From: JBFJKD01 sp038106145
Lineage (GTDB): Bacteria > Pseudomonadota > Gammaproteobacteria > Pseudomonadales > Porticoccaceae
DNA: 64,000 bases
Assembly: GCA_038106145.1 (NCBI GenBank)
Contig: JAYODD010000006.1
Location: forward strand, 87,740-151,739
Direction: 5' to 3'
In this document: piece after piece, positions 45,888 to 55,972 of the stretch
Layout of the letters: each line of letters starts with the position of its first letter
Numbering within the stretch: position 1 is the stretch's first letter
The notes under the pieces: model-generated
What the model was told of the DNA's origin: nothing
What the model saw: the letters and a program-made list of their open reading frames with translations, nothing else
Databases searched by the model: none
Position numbers and translations under genes: made by a program

Positions 45888-47348
45888 ATGCCTGAAATTG
45901 CAGGTCAAACGCCCCGTTTACGCTGGTACGGTTTGCTGGGCGCTCCAATACTGGCGCTGCTGGCCGCAATGCTGGTGCCACAGCAGTTTATAACGCTGGA
46001 CGGCAGCGTATTGGTATTGGGTCCCGCGGGAAAAGTAACCGTCGCACTGGCGGTGTGGATGGCCGTCTGGTGGCTGACCGAAGCCATCTCAATTTACGCC
46101 ACGGCCCTGCTGCCCCTTGCGATCCTGCCTGTCAGCGGAGCGCAATCGATCGGCAAGGTCGCCTCCGCCTACGCCCACCCCCTGATTTTTCTGTTTCTGG
46201 GCGGTTTTATTCTGGCATTAGCGCTCGAGCGCTGGCGTTTGCATCGCCGTTTCGCGCTATTTGTACTGCGGTTGGTGGGTACTCAGCCGCGCCGCCTGGT
46301 GGGTGGGTTTATGCTTGCATCCGCCATCCTCAGTATGTGGATCACCAACACCGCCACCACCATAGTGATGCTGCCCATTGCCCTCAGCGTAATCGCGCTG
46401 GAACGCCCTGGCTCCCCCTACAAAGAGCGCTTTGCCCTGTGCTTGCTGCTGGGTATCGCCTACGCCGCTTCGGTGGGAGGAATCGGCACCATAGTGGGTA
46501 CCACCCCCAATATGTTCGCCGTGTCGTATATGTCCACCGAATTTGATCGCGACATTTCCTTTGTGCAATGGATGAAAATTGGTGTGCCCCTGGTGATAAT
46601 TTTTGTACCGGTGATGTGGTTGCTGCTAACCCGCTTTATTTTTCCCCTTCCCGCGCATGACGCCGCCGAAGACTACGATCTGGATACCTCCCCCGAACCC
46701 TGGTCGCGCGGCGCCGTGCTGACATTGATTATTTTCGCCCTCACCGCCCTGGCGTGGATGACCCGCCCCCTGCTGACGCAACTCCCCCTGCTGGCGCACC
46801 TTGGCGACGAGGGTATCGCCATTATCGCGGCCTTGTTGCTATTCACCATTCCCGCCGACCGCAAGCAGGGTATGTTTCTGATGGACTGGGACACCGCAGT
46901 GCGCGTGCCCTGGGGTGTGTTGCTGATTCTCGGCGGCGGACTGTGCCTGGCCGCCGCCATCAGCGCCAACGGCATTGCGGAACTCCTCGCTACCCAGCTC
47001 AGTGCCATTGGGCATATATCTCCGCTAATGATGACCGCGGTAGTTGTGACCCTGATGATTTTTATCACCGAACTCACCAGCAACGTGGCAACCACCACCG
47101 CATTGGTGCCGATCATCGCGGCCCTCGCCACCGCGTTGGGTATCGACCCCTTGAAACTGGTGGTGCCAGCCACCATGGCCGCCAGCTGCGCCTTCATGTT
47201 ACCGGTGGCGACACCTCCCAACGCCATCGTATTTGGCTCCGGCCTGATTCGTATTCCACAGATGGCCCGCGCCGGATTCTGGCTGAACCTCGCCGGTGTT
47301 CTCGTGGTGACCCTACTCACCCACCTCGCCATCGACGTTTTGTTCTAA
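45888..47348 (+). CDS. DASS/SLC13-family sodium:dicarboxylate symporter
   Basis: A 486-residue, roughly 11-helix inner-membrane transporter. Both halves of the family's inverted-repeat substrate site are present: SMWITNTATTIVMLPIA and ELTSNVATTTALVPI. The Ser-Asn-Thr/Ser-Asn-Val triplets bind the carboxylates and Na+. It probably imports succinate, malate or similar acids; sulfate transport is possible within the superfamily. The gene stands alone. Confidence 0.9.
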   Translation: MPEIAGQTPRLRWYGLLGAPILALLAAMLVPQQFITLDGSVLVLGPAGKVTVALAVWMAVWWLTEAISIYATALLPLAILPVSGAQSIGKVASAYAHPLIFLFLGGFILALALERWRLHRRFALFVLRLVGTQPRRLVGGFMLASAILSMWITNTATTIVMLPIALSVIALERPGSPYKERFALCLLLGIAYAASVGGIGTIVGTTPNMFAVSYMSTEFDRDISFVQWMKIGVPLVIIFVPVMWLLLTRFIFPLPAHDAAEDYDLDTSPEPWSRGAVLTLIIFALTALAWMTRPLLTQLPLLAHLGDEGIAIIAALLLFTIPADRKQGMFLMDWDTAVRVPWGVLLILGGGLCLAAAISANGIAELLATQLSAIGHISPLMMTAVVVTLMIFITELTSNVATTTALVPIIAALATALGIDPLKLVVPATMAASCAFMLPVATPPNAIVFGSGLIRIPQMARAGFWLNLAGVLVVTLLTHLAIDVLF

Positions 47349-47605
47349 ATGCCGGATGATTCCCCTGTCCGCATTCGAGCCCATCGCCATACCCAAACGC
47401 GCAGGATCGGTCGCCGGCTTCCCCCACCGCACCGCGAGGCAGGCGTTGCAAAAACCTCGGAAAAGCATTTGTCAGGGCTTGTTCAGTAGCGCCTAACGCT
47501 CGAAAAAATAAACATTTTTCCTGTTATGTTCCACCCTGCGTGCGTATACTGCGCGTGTTTCGTTCTGCCTGCTTTGGCGCCACCCTACTTCGGTACCACA
47601 CCAAC

Positions 47606-49555
47606 ATGTCAACCTCAGATTTTGCCACCCTTGGGGTGTCCACCCCGATACTTCAGGCCATTACGGAACTCGGCTACGAGCAGGCCTCCCCGATTCAGGC
47701 ACAAAGTATTCCCCTGTTGCTGCAGGGCAAAAATCTATTGGGTACCGCGCAGACCGGGACCGGCAAAACCGCCGCTTTTGCGTTGCCGCTGCTGAGCCGT
47801 ATCCAGCCCAACGGAAAAAAACCTCAGGTGCTGGTGCTGACCCCAACCCGGGAGTTGGCCATACAGGTTGCCGAGGCGTTTAAAAGCTACGCTCGCCACA
47901 TCAACCATTTTCACGTCGTTCCCATTTATGGCGGGCAGGATATTCGCGGACAGTTGCGCTCACTGCAACGGGGTGTCGATGTGGTGGTCGGCACGCCGGG
48001 ACGCGTCATGGACCACCTCAGCCGACGCACCCTGGATCTCAGCGAACTACGCGCTATCGTCCTCGATGAAGCTGACGAAATGCTACGCATGGGCTTTATC
48101 GACGATGTCGAAGAAATTCTCGGCAAGGCGCCCGCGGACAGCCAGCGGGCACTATTTTCGGCGACCATGCCTCCCGCCATTCGCCGCGTGGCCGCCAAAT
48201 ATCTCGGCGCTGCGGAAGAAATCCGTATCGCCGCGAAAACCAGCACGGTCGAGCGCATCGAGCAGCACTACCTGCTGGTGCACAATCACCACAAACTGGA
48301 CGCACTGACACGCATTCTTGAAGTAGAAGAATTTGACGGAATGATTATTTTCGTGCGCACCAAATCCTCCACCGTTGAACTGGCGGAAAAACTCGAAGCC
48401 CGCGGTTTTGCCGCGACAGCCATCAACGGCGATCTGAGCCAGAGCCTGCGGGAAAGTACCATCAACCGCCTCAAGAAAGGACAGCTCGATATTCTCGTCG
48501 CCACCGATGTCGCCGCCCGCGGCCTCGACGTGGATCGCATCAGCCATATTGTCAATTACGATATTCCCAACGACACCGAATCCTATGTCCACCGTATCGG
48601 CCGCACCGGTCGCGCCGGGCGCAGCGGCAAGGCTATTCTGTTCGCAACCCCCAAGGAACGGCGTCTACTGTACGCTATCGAAAAAGCCACGCGCCAACCG
48701 TTGACCGCCATGACCGTGCCCAGTGGCGAGCAAGTCAGCGGGCAGCGAGTGCAACGCTTTCAACAGGCGTTAGAGAAAACCCTGCGGGAGCAGGATCTGG
48801 GGAAAATACGCGCGCTGCTGGAAAAAATTGCCCACGACCAGGAGCTGGATATCGGCCAGATTGCCGCCGCCCTCGCCTGGGAAGTTCAGCAGGATCGTCC
48901 GCTTTTTCCCAAACTCGATCCCCTGGCAAGCACCGCCAGCCCGCAGCGCAAAGACCGCGCCGATAGCAGGGAACGACCTGCAGGAAGCGCGAGCGCGCAA
49001 CGGACGGGGACACCAGACCGAGCCCGTAGAAGCGGAGGAGACACAGCAGACACGGCCACGGTGTGTTATCGCATCGAAGTCGGCAGAGAGCAGGGCGCCA
49101 CACCGGGGGATATCGTCGGAGCCATTGCCAATGAAGCCGGTATCGATAGCCGCTATATCGGACGTATCGCGATTCACGACAGCTACAGTACGGTCGAGCT
49201 CCCGGTGGGCATGCCCCGGGAAATATTCAACCGGCTGAAAAAAGTGCGCGTGCGCCAGACGCCGATGGCGATCTCCGAACTCTCTGATGTTACATCCGCC
49301 ACTTCGTCACCAGATCAGCGCCCCGCCGAAAGCGGTATCAGAACCAGCCCCCGGATTGCCCTGAAACCCAAGCCAGGCGCGGACAAATCGGGGCGGCGAA
49401 AATCATCGCCGGGCAAAGCTTCCAGCGGCAACAACGTCTCGCCCAGGACGAAACCCGGAACCCTGACGCTGGGCAAATCGTCAGCGCGTAGACCCGCGAA
49501 AGGAAAAGCGAACACGGGTAAGTCCATGGCGGGCAAGCCACGGGCCCGCAAATAA
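47606..49555 (+). CDS. deaD: DEAD-box RNA helicase DeaD/CsdA
   Basis: A 649-residue ATP-dependent RNA helicase. Motifs in order: Q motif (ASPIQAQSIPLLL), AQTGTGKT, PTRELAIQ, DEAD, SAT, ARGLD and HRIGRTGRAGR. A DbpA-type RNA-binding domain (YRIEVGREQGATPGD to NRLKKVRV) and a Lys/Arg/Ser-rich basic tail follow, as in cold-shock helicase DeaD. The start MSTSDF is preferred to a TTG 22 codons upstream. DeaD aids ribosome assembly and RNA decay in the cold. Confidence 0.93.
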   Translation: MSTSDFATLGVSTPILQAITELGYEQASPIQAQSIPLLLQGKNLLGTAQTGTGKTAAFALPLLSRIQPNGKKPQVLVLTPTRELAIQVAEAFKSYARHINHFHVVPIYGGQDIRGQLRSLQRGVDVVVGTPGRVMDHLSRRTLDLSELRAIVLDEADEMLRMGFIDDVEEILGKAPADSQRALFSATMPPAIRRVAAKYLGAAEEIRIAAKTSTVERIEQHYLLVHNHHKLDALTRILEVEEFDGMIIFVRTKSSTVELAEKLEARGFAATAINGDLSQSLRESTINRLKKGQLDILVATDVAARGLDVDRISHIVNYDIPNDTESYVHRIGRTGRAGRSGKAILFATPKERRLLYAIEKATRQPLTAMTVPSGEQVSGQRVQRFQQALEKTLREQDLGKIRALLEKIAHDQELDIGQIAAALAWEVQQDRPLFPKLDPLASTASPQRKDRADSRERPAGSASAQRTGTPDRARRSGGDTADTATVCYRIEVGREQGATPGDIVGAIANEAGIDSRYIGRIAIHDSYSTVELPVGMPREIFNRLKKVRVRQTPMAISELSDVTSATSSPDQRPAESGIRTSPRIALKPKPGADKSGRRKSSPGKASSGNNVSPRTKPGTLTLGKSSARRPAKGKANTGKSMAGKPRARK

Positions 49556-49607
49556 AAATCACCCAGGTACGATCAAAATTATTTGCCGCGGTGGCACGCT
49601 AACCCTG

Positions 49608-50222
49608 TTACGCCAGACAAATTTGCGCGGCGGTGAGTGCGTAGCTCGATCGCTGACGGCAGCGCTCGAACCAGCTGGACAGACGCGGATAATCGTCCAG
49701 CCCCCCTAACTGGTAGGCGAGCGCGAGACCAAACCTTGGCACCAACGCACAATCCGCCATGCTGAATTCACCGACAAAAAATTCACCGCCATCGCACTGC
49801 GCGGACAGCTCCTGCAAACACTGCTGCCAGCCCTCCCGCGCCTTGCCGATACGTTCTCGATCCCATTGCGCTGGCGGTTTAGCGCGCTGTTCGAATATGC
49901 CATCGCGAATGCGCGGCCCGATCACCGTGTCCGCGTAATGGTTCAGCCAACGCGCCCGGTGCCGTTGCTCGGGAGTCGCCGGAAGCAGGGATGGTTCGGG
50001 ATAACGGTCTTCGAGGTAATGCATGACCAACGTTGATTCGGTGAGGACCAGATCGTCGATCCCCAGCACAGGCACCTTGCCCAACGGGTTAAGTGCGAGT
50101 AATGCGGGGGGTTTGTTGTCGGTATCGACCCGGTGTTGCGTAAAAACAACCCCTTTTTCCACCAGCGCCAGCCTTATCTTCCAGCAAAACGGGCACTCGT
50201 CTTTATCGTACAGCACAACCAT
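49608..50222 (-). CDS. Glutathione S-transferase-family protein
   Basis: A 204-residue protein with an N-terminal thioredoxin-like domain (LYDKDECPFCWKIRLALVEKG, CPFC at the active-site place) and an all-helical C-terminal GST domain. ESTLVMHYLEDRYP contains the glutathione-binding Glu-Ser. The start was set at the ATG with GAGGA eight bases upstream; longer frames add poorly conserved residues. SspA-like transcription factors share this fold, but genome context does not support that role. Confidence 0.82.
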   Translation of the reverse strand: MVVLYDKDECPFCWKIRLALVEKGVVFTQHRVDTDNKPPALLALNPLGKVPVLGIDDLVLTESTLVMHYLEDRYPEPSLLPATPEQRHRARWLNHYADTVIGPRIRDGIFEQRAKPPAQWDRERIGKAREGWQQCLQELSAQCDGGEFFVGEFSMADCALVPRFGLALAYQLGGLDDYPRLSSWFERCRQRSSYALTAAQICLA

Positions 50223-50347
50223 AGCGTTGTTCCTCATCTGCCTGGCAGCAGAAACCCATGTCTCACCGGACGCACTCGCTTTTCGCGAACATTCAAGGGT
50301 AAACTGTGCGCGCACAAAACCATAAAAGCAACCGAGGAGCTACCGCC

Positions 50348-50803
50348 ATGAGTAACCCCGTTAGTACCGCCTGTTCCCTGACCGAGCGTTTCGCCCCACT
50401 GCTGGGTCGGATTCTGATAGCCGCCCTCTTTGTACCCGCCGGCATCCACAAAATTACCGGCTTTGCGGGAACGTCCGCTTACATGGCTAGTAAAGGTCTG
50501 CCACTGCCGGACCTGTTGCTGGTTTTAACCATTATTATCGAGCTGGGGGGCGGCTTAATGATCCTGCTGGGCTGGCGCGCCCGTGAAGCTGCACTGATCA
50601 TCGCCGTATTTTTAATTCCTGTAACCGTCGTATTTCACGGCTTCTGGAGCGTGGAGGATGCAGCGGCGCAGGCCAAGGAACAGATCATCTTCATGAAAAA
50701 TCTGGCCATTATGGGAGGATTGTTGATAATCGCCGGCCTCGGCGCAGGCCCTTGCAGCCTGCGCGGCAAAGGTAGCGGCAACGCGTCCGACTCCCAGTTC
50801 TGA
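50348..50803 (+). CDS. DoxX-family membrane protein
   Basis: A 151-residue protein with four membrane helices: LGRILIAALFVPAGIHKITGF, ELGGGLMILLGW, AALIIAVFLIPVTVVFHGF and AIMGGLLIIAGL. These match the DoxX/YphA family. GAGGAG lies nine bases before the ATG. Its exact role is not established; relatives are linked to respiratory or redox functions. A strong terminator follows immediately. Confidence 0.85.
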   Translation: MSNPVSTACSLTERFAPLLGRILIAALFVPAGIHKITGFAGTSAYMASKGLPLPDLLLVLTIIIELGGGLMILLGWRAREAALIIAVFLIPVTVVFHGFWSVEDAAAQAKEQIIFMKNLAIMGGLLIIAGLGAGPCSLRGKGSGNASDSQF

Positions 50804-50813
50804 CACCAGTTCC

Positions 50814-50847
50814 ACCACCTGGCCGCGACCCGGCCGGGTGGTTTTTT
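50814..50847 (+). terminator. Rho-independent terminator after DoxX gene
   Basis: ACCACC pairs with GGTGGT, and inside it GGCCG pairs with CGGCC around a five-base loop. Six Ts follow directly. It ends the DoxX transcript. Confidence 0.85.
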
Positions 50848-50917
50848 ATTTCTGTTATCCTTAACACCGCCCTACTGGAAATTACGTCATTTACCCCTGA
50901 TTCACGCTGGAAATTTA

Positions 50918-52951
50918 ATGAGAATAACCACCGTTATTTTTGCCTGTTTGGTAATACTTGGCGGGTGCGATAAAACACCTGCTCCCTCGCATAAGAATTC
51001 CGGGCTTGACCTCGCTGGCCTCGACACCCGTGTTCGCCCGCAGGATGACCTGTTCCGGTTTGCCAACGGCACCTGGCTCGGCAATACCGAAATTCCAGCG
51101 GATAAATCCTCCTGGGGTTCCTTTAATATTCTGCAGGAAAAAAGTCTCGAACAACTGCGGACTATTGTTGAAGACGCGGCGGCGCACCCCGACGGCGATA
51201 CGGCAAAAGTTAAAATTGGCAATTTCTATCGGGCATTTATCGACGAGCCGAAGATTGAATCCCGCAGCGCGACACCCCTGGCCGAGGAGCTCAAGGCCAT
51301 TGCGGCACTCGAAAATCACGCCGATGTCGCGGCGTATTTTGGTACCCGCAACGCCATCGGCATCGACTCGCCCCTGCAGTTCTGGATCGATCAGGACGCC
51401 AAGGATTCCCTCCAGTATATTGTGTATTTTACTCAGTCCGGCCTCGGGCTGCCGGATCGGGATTATTATTTCGACGACTCGCAACGCGGGTTGGAAATTC
51501 GCGAAAAATATACCGCCTTCCTCACCCAGCTGCTTGGCTTATCCACACATCCCGACCCGGCCACGGCGGCACGGGCCATCGTCGCGCTGGAAACTCGACT
51601 CGCCACCCACCACTGGAACAAAGTAGCCAATCGCGATCGCGATAAAACCTACAACAAATTCAGCAATGAACAATTGGCGGCAATGCTCGACCAGTACAAT
51701 TTCATCGGCTTCGTACAGGGTCTCGGCCTCCAAACCGGCGCCCACCAGCAACGTCACGTGATTGTGCGTCAGCCCTCCTACGTCGGCGCCCTCAACGAAT
51801 TATTTACCACCGTAAATGTGCAAACCTGGCAAGACTATCTGCGGGTAAAAATATTAACCAGCTTCGCGCCATTTTTGTCCACGGCCTACGCAGATGCCCA
51901 TTTTGATTTTTACAATCGCACCCTTAGCGGACAACCACAACAGGAGCCCCGCTGGAAGCGCGCAATTAACGCGATAAATAGTTCGGCTGGCGAACTCCTG
52001 GGGCAGCTGTATGTGGCCCGTCATTTTCCGCCCATGGCAAAAACCAGAATGGAGCAACTGGTGGACAACCTGGTCGCCGCCTATCGCCAGTCGATTGAGG
52101 AACTCGACTGGATGAGCCCATCAACCAAACGGGCGGCGCTGGAAAAACTTGCCCGCTTTACGCCCAAAATAGGCTACCCCGATCGTTGGAAAGATTATGG
52201 CGACCTGTATTTTGACGCGGACGATCTGGTGGGCAACATGCGCCGCGCGCGGATTTTCAATCACAATTACGAACTGAATAAACTGGGCAAACCGGTAGAT
52301 CGGGGCGAATGGTACATGCCGCCGCAGAAAGTTAACGCTTATTACAATCCCGGTCTTAACGAAATTGTGTTTCCAGCCGCTATTTTGCAACCACCGTTTT
52401 TTCATCTCGACGCCGATGACGCGGTGAACTACGGTGCCATCGGCGCCGTCATTGGCCATGAAATAGGCCATGGCTTTGACGACCAGGGCAGCAAGTCCGA
52501 CGGCGATGGCAACCTGGTGAACTGGTGGAGCGACGCGGACCGCAAAAAATTTGAAGAGAAAACTCGTAATCTGGTGGTGCAGTTTGCAGCGTACGAACCC
52601 CTGCCCGGGTTAACTCTCAATGGCGAACTTACCCTGGGAGAAAATATTGGCGATCTGGGGGGGCTGAGTATCGCCCACAAGGCCTATATGCTCGCCCTGC
52701 AAGGCAAGCCAGCACCCACCATTGACGGATTTACCGGCGAACAGCGGGTATTTTTAGGTTGGGCCCAGGCATGGCGGGTGAAACGTCGGGATGAGCTGAC
52801 CGAGCAGTTGATAAAAACCGACCCGCACTCCCCCCCGGAATTTCGCGTCAACGGCGCGGTGCGCAACATCGACAGTTTTTATCAGGCCTTCGAGGTCAAA
52901 CCGGGGGACGGACTGTATTTGCCCGAGGAACAGCGGGTGCGCATCTGGTAA
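50918..52951 (+). CDS. M13-family metallopeptidase lipoprotein (PepO-like)
   Basis: A 677-residue zinc peptidase of the neprilysin (M13) family. The signal peptide carries a lipobox ending Cys17 (ILGGC). The N-terminal M13 domain spans about 40-420; the catalytic HEIGH plus downstream GENIGD glutamate and the substrate motif NAYYNPGLNEIVFPA (NAY/F) are intact. It should be a periplasmic or surface lipoprotein cleaving oligopeptides. It stands alone after the DoxX terminator. Confidence 0.92.
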   Translation: MRITTVIFACLVILGGCDKTPAPSHKNSGLDLAGLDTRVRPQDDLFRFANGTWLGNTEIPADKSSWGSFNILQEKSLEQLRTIVEDAAAHPDGDTAKVKIGNFYRAFIDEPKIESRSATPLAEELKAIAALENHADVAAYFGTRNAIGIDSPLQFWIDQDAKDSLQYIVYFTQSGLGLPDRDYYFDDSQRGLEIREKYTAFLTQLLGLSTHPDPATAARAIVALETRLATHHWNKVANRDRDKTYNKFSNEQLAAMLDQYNFIGFVQGLGLQTGAHQQRHVIVRQPSYVGALNELFTTVNVQTWQDYLRVKILTSFAPFLSTAYADAHFDFYNRTLSGQPQQEPRWKRAINAINSSAGELLGQLYVARHFPPMAKTRMEQLVDNLVAAYRQSIEELDWMSPSTKRAALEKLARFTPKIGYPDRWKDYGDLYFDADDLVGNMRRARIFNHNYELNKLGKPVDRGEWYMPPQKVNAYYNPGLNEIVFPAAILQPPFFHLDADDAVNYGAIGAVIGHEIGHGFDDQGSKSDGDGNLVNWWSDADRKKFEEKTRNLVVQFAAYEPLPGLTLNGELTLGENIGDLGGLSIAHKAYMLALQGKPAPTIDGFTGEQRVFLGWAQAWRVKRRDELTEQLIKTDPHSPPEFRVNGAVRNIDSFYQAFEVKPGDGLYLPEEQRVRIW

Positions 52952-52974
52952 GTCGATTACAGCCAGAGGGGTGA

Positions 52975-53022
52975 GACTCTAACGCGGATACTCAGGGGGT
53001 CGATCTCAGACCCCGTAGAGTC
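52975..53022. terminator. Nested hairpin between convergent genes
   Basis: GACTCTA (52975-52981) pairs with TAGAGTC (53016-53022), and GGGGTC (52996-53001) with GACCCC (53009-53014). It lies between the M13 peptidase and secF, which converge. It has no T-run, so a bidirectional termination role is only suggested. Confidence 0.4.
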
Positions 53023-53028
53023 CCGGAT

Positions 53029-54000
53029 TCAGGGCAGCCCGTCATATTCCACCCCTTCTTTCTCAACCGGCATCAGATCTTCGCGGGTAATGCCGGTGCC
53101 AAGCACCATGCTGGATGCGATATAGATGGAAGAGTATGTGCCGACGACGACCCCCACAATCAACGCCAGCGAAAAGTTGTGAATCAACTCACCGCCGATA
53201 AAAAACAAAGCCGCCAGTACAATCAGCGTGGTCACGCCCGTAATTAACGTGCGTTCCAGCGTTTGTGTGATGGACTCGTCAAAGACTTCCTGTGGACCGG
53301 CCTTGCGCAGCAAGCGAAAATTTTCCCGAATCCGATCGAATACCACGATGGTGTCGTTGATGGAATAACCAATAACCGCCAGTACCGCCGCCAACACCGT
53401 CAGATCGAATTCAAGTCTGAAAAAAGAAAAAACACCCAGGGTGATAATCACGTCGTGAAACAGTGCCACCACCGCGCCAATGGCAAATTTGTACTGAAAG
53501 CGGATGGCCACGTACAGCATTACCGCGAATAGCGCGAGCAGCATGCCGAGTCCACCGTCATCCCGCAACTCGGCACCAATCTGTGGACCGACAAACTCCA
53601 CCCGGCGCAACTCTACTTCGTCTCCGGAGCGGCCCAGTACGTCGGCAATCTGTTCGCCAAGGTTTGGCTTTTCCGGTCGATCCGCCGAGCTTGCTGTATT
53701 TGCTACTGCTCCCTTATCTTCTGGCGGTACCGCCTGTAAACGCACCAGGATGTCCGTGTCCGCGCCAAAATGTACGACCACCGGGTTGTCAAACCCGGCT
53801 GCGCGCAATTGCTCCCGCACATAGCTGGTGGTCACCGAGTGCTGATAACCCACCTCAATTTGTGCACCGCCGGTAAAATCGAGACCCAGCACCAGGCCGC
53901 GCGTCGCCAGTGAGGTCAGGGACGCCACTACCAGCAGCACCGAAAACCCGGTAGCCAGATGACGCCAGTCCATAAAGTTGATTGTTTTTTGTATCTTCAT
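53029..54000 (-). CDS. secF: Protein translocase subunit SecF
   Basis: A 323-residue, six-helix membrane protein. LDFTGGAQIEV after helix one, and helices around VLAVIGYSINDTIVVFDRIREN, are SecF signatures. With SecD it uses proton flow to pull proteins through SecYEG. The ATG is chosen because AGGTG of the secD stop region provides a ribosome site; a GTG three codons earlier is possible. It follows secD by nine bases. Confidence 0.95.
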   Translation of the reverse strand: MKIQKTINFMDWRHLATGFSVLLVVASLTSLATRGLVLGLDFTGGAQIEVGYQHSVTTSYVREQLRAAGFDNPVVVHFGADTDILVRLQAVPPEDKGAVANTASSADRPEKPNLGEQIADVLGRSGDEVELRRVEFVGPQIGAELRDDGGLGMLLALFAVMLYVAIRFQYKFAIGAVVALFHDVIITLGVFSFFRLEFDLTVLAAVLAVIGYSINDTIVVFDRIRENFRLLRKAGPQEVFDESITQTLERTLITGVTTLIVLAALFFIGGELIHNFSLALIVGVVVGTYSSIYIASSMVLGTGITREDLMPVEKEGVEYDGLP

Positions 54001-54009
54001 CGCGGTCAC

Positions 54010-55863
54010 CTAAATCGACAGTTTTGTCACGTTGCGACCGCCGTACACCAGGTTGGTCAGCGCCCGCGTACCCATGATCGCAGTGAACATGGAAGTAATA
54101 ATCCCCAGGGACAGGGTCACGGCAAAGCCCTGCACCGGGCCCGACCCGATCGCGTATAGAATCACCGCGACAATCAGGGTGGTCAGGTTGGCGTCCACAA
54201 TGGAAATATAGGCGCGACTATAACCGGCTTCGATGGCGCCCTGAATCGCCATACCGCTGTTAATTTCCTCCCGTATGCGGGAGTAAATCAACACATTGGC
54301 ATCCACCGCCATACCCAGCGTCAGCACGATACCCGCGATACCCGGCAGAGTCAGGGTGGCGCCAATCATCGACATCAGCGCCGCCATCAGCACCAGGTTC
54401 ATGCCCAGGGCGATATTGGCAAACACCCCAAACAGCCGGTAGTACGCCAGCATAAACAGCACCACCAGCCCCATGCCGATCTGTACCGATTTGATACCCA
54501 CGGCGATGTTATCGGCGCCCAGCGACGGCCCTATCGTACGCTCTTCCACAAAATCCATCGGCGCCGCCAGCGCGCCGGCGCGCAACAGTAGTGCCAGCTC
54601 GGACGCTTCCTCCGGACTGTCCAACCCGGTGATGCGAAACTGCACACCCAGTGCACTTTGAATGGTCGCCAGGCTAATGATTTTCTTTTCCAGATACGGC
54701 ACGCGCACCTGTTCGGTTTCACCCTGTTCGTTGACCTGCGGCACCAAGCGCGCACGGGATTCGATAAACAACACCCCGAGGCGACGTTTGATATTTTTAC
54801 GGGTAGCCAGATGCATGGCCTGACCGCCCACTGCATCCAGGGAAATATCCACCTGGGGCATGCCGTTTTCGTCGTAGCCCACATTGGCGTTGATCACCCG
54901 ATCCCCGGTGATCACCACCTGTTTTTCCAGCCACGCCGGCGGAGAATCGGCTTGGTTACCACGAAATTCGAACTGCTCCCGTCCCAGGGTTTTGCCGGGG
55001 TCCGCCTCGAGGCGGAATTCGAGATTGGCGGTTTTACCGATAATCCGTTTCGCTTCGGCGGAATCCTGCACGCCGGGCAGCTCGACAATAATACGATTAC
55101 CCCCCTGGCGTTGCACGATCGGCTCGGATACCCCCAGTTCGTTAACCCGGTTGCGCAACGTGGTTAAATTCTGGTTCAGCGCATACTCCTGTTTTTCTTT
55201 CAGCGCCGCTTCCGACAGGGACAACACCAGCAGGAACTTCCCCTTGTCATTCTTGCTAAAGGCGACCAGATCGCGAAAATCGTCGCGCACAATATCTGCC
55301 GCCTGATCGCGCCACTCCTGTTTATCGAAACCCGCCAGCAGGCTTTGCCCTTCCGGTCGAATCGAGCGGTACCGGGAGCCCGCCTCCCGCAATGCCGTTT
55401 TAAGCCGGCTCAGTTCGGTATCCAGATGTTTATCGACGACTGATTTGGTGTCCACCTCCATCAAAAAATGCACGCCGCCGCTTAAGTCCAGGCCCAGCTT
55501 CATGGGTGCTGCCCCCATACTTACCAGCCACTGCGGCGTCGTGGGCGCCAGATTGAGCGCCACCACGTAATCCAGCCCAATCGCCTGCTGCACCACGCGT
55601 TTGGCCGCCAGTTGGTGCTGCGCATCCCGCAGTCGTATCAGGCCGCTTTTGCCGCTGCTCTGCGTACCAAAGTAGGCAATTTCACTTGCTTCCAGGGCGG
55701 CTTCAGCTTTGGCCAGCACTCCCGCGTCGATCACCACCGCCCCGCTTTGACCGGAAATTTGAATGGCCGGATCGGGGGCATACAAATTAGGCAAGGCGTA
55801 AATAAAGCCAAGGATGACCACCGATAAAATAAGCAGGTATTTCCACAGGGGGTAGCGATTCAT
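54010..55863 (-). CDS. secD: Protein translocase subunit SecD
   Basis: A 617-residue, six-helix protein with the large P1 periplasmic head. LGLDLSGGVHFLMEVD, RNRVNELGVSEPIVQRQGGNRIIVELPGVQD and the helix-four motif LGMAVDANVLIYSRIREE (with the proton-relay Asp and Arg) are all typical. It forms the SecDF complex with the next gene. yajC, which normally lies just before secD, is absent; only 92 bases separate it from tgt. Confidence 0.95.
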   Translation of the reverse strand: MNRYPLWKYLLILSVVILGFIYALPNLYAPDPAIQISGQSGAVVIDAGVLAKAEAALEASEIAYFGTQSSGKSGLIRLRDAQHQLAAKRVVQQAIGLDYVVALNLAPTTPQWLVSMGAAPMKLGLDLSGGVHFLMEVDTKSVVDKHLDTELSRLKTALREAGSRYRSIRPEGQSLLAGFDKQEWRDQAADIVRDDFRDLVAFSKNDKGKFLLVLSLSEAALKEKQEYALNQNLTTLRNRVNELGVSEPIVQRQGGNRIIVELPGVQDSAEAKRIIGKTANLEFRLEADPGKTLGREQFEFRGNQADSPPAWLEKQVVITGDRVINANVGYDENGMPQVDISLDAVGGQAMHLATRKNIKRRLGVLFIESRARLVPQVNEQGETEQVRVPYLEKKIISLATIQSALGVQFRITGLDSPEEASELALLLRAGALAAPMDFVEERTIGPSLGADNIAVGIKSVQIGMGLVVLFMLAYYRLFGVFANIALGMNLVLMAALMSMIGATLTLPGIAGIVLTLGMAVDANVLIYSRIREEINSGMAIQGAIEAGYSRAYISIVDANLTTLIVAVILYAIGSGPVQGFAVTLSLGIITSMFTAIMGTRALTNLVYGGRNVTKLSI

Positions 55864-55943
55864 AGGATGACTACTGGTAGCGTAATGGCGGGTAATGACA
55901 TGGGTGGGCAGCTGCCGGTGGGTTATTGCTCTAAAAGCGTCGC

Positions 55944-55972
55944 ATTATAGGGTAATTACCCGCCAGCACCAA
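55944..55972 (-). promoter_or_regulatory. Predicted promoter of secDF
   Basis: On the minus strand TTGGTG and TATAAT are 17 bases apart. The -35 overlaps the tgt 3' end and the perfect -10 lies about 80 bases before secD. It may let secDF be transcribed independently of queA-tgt. Confidence 0.45.
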
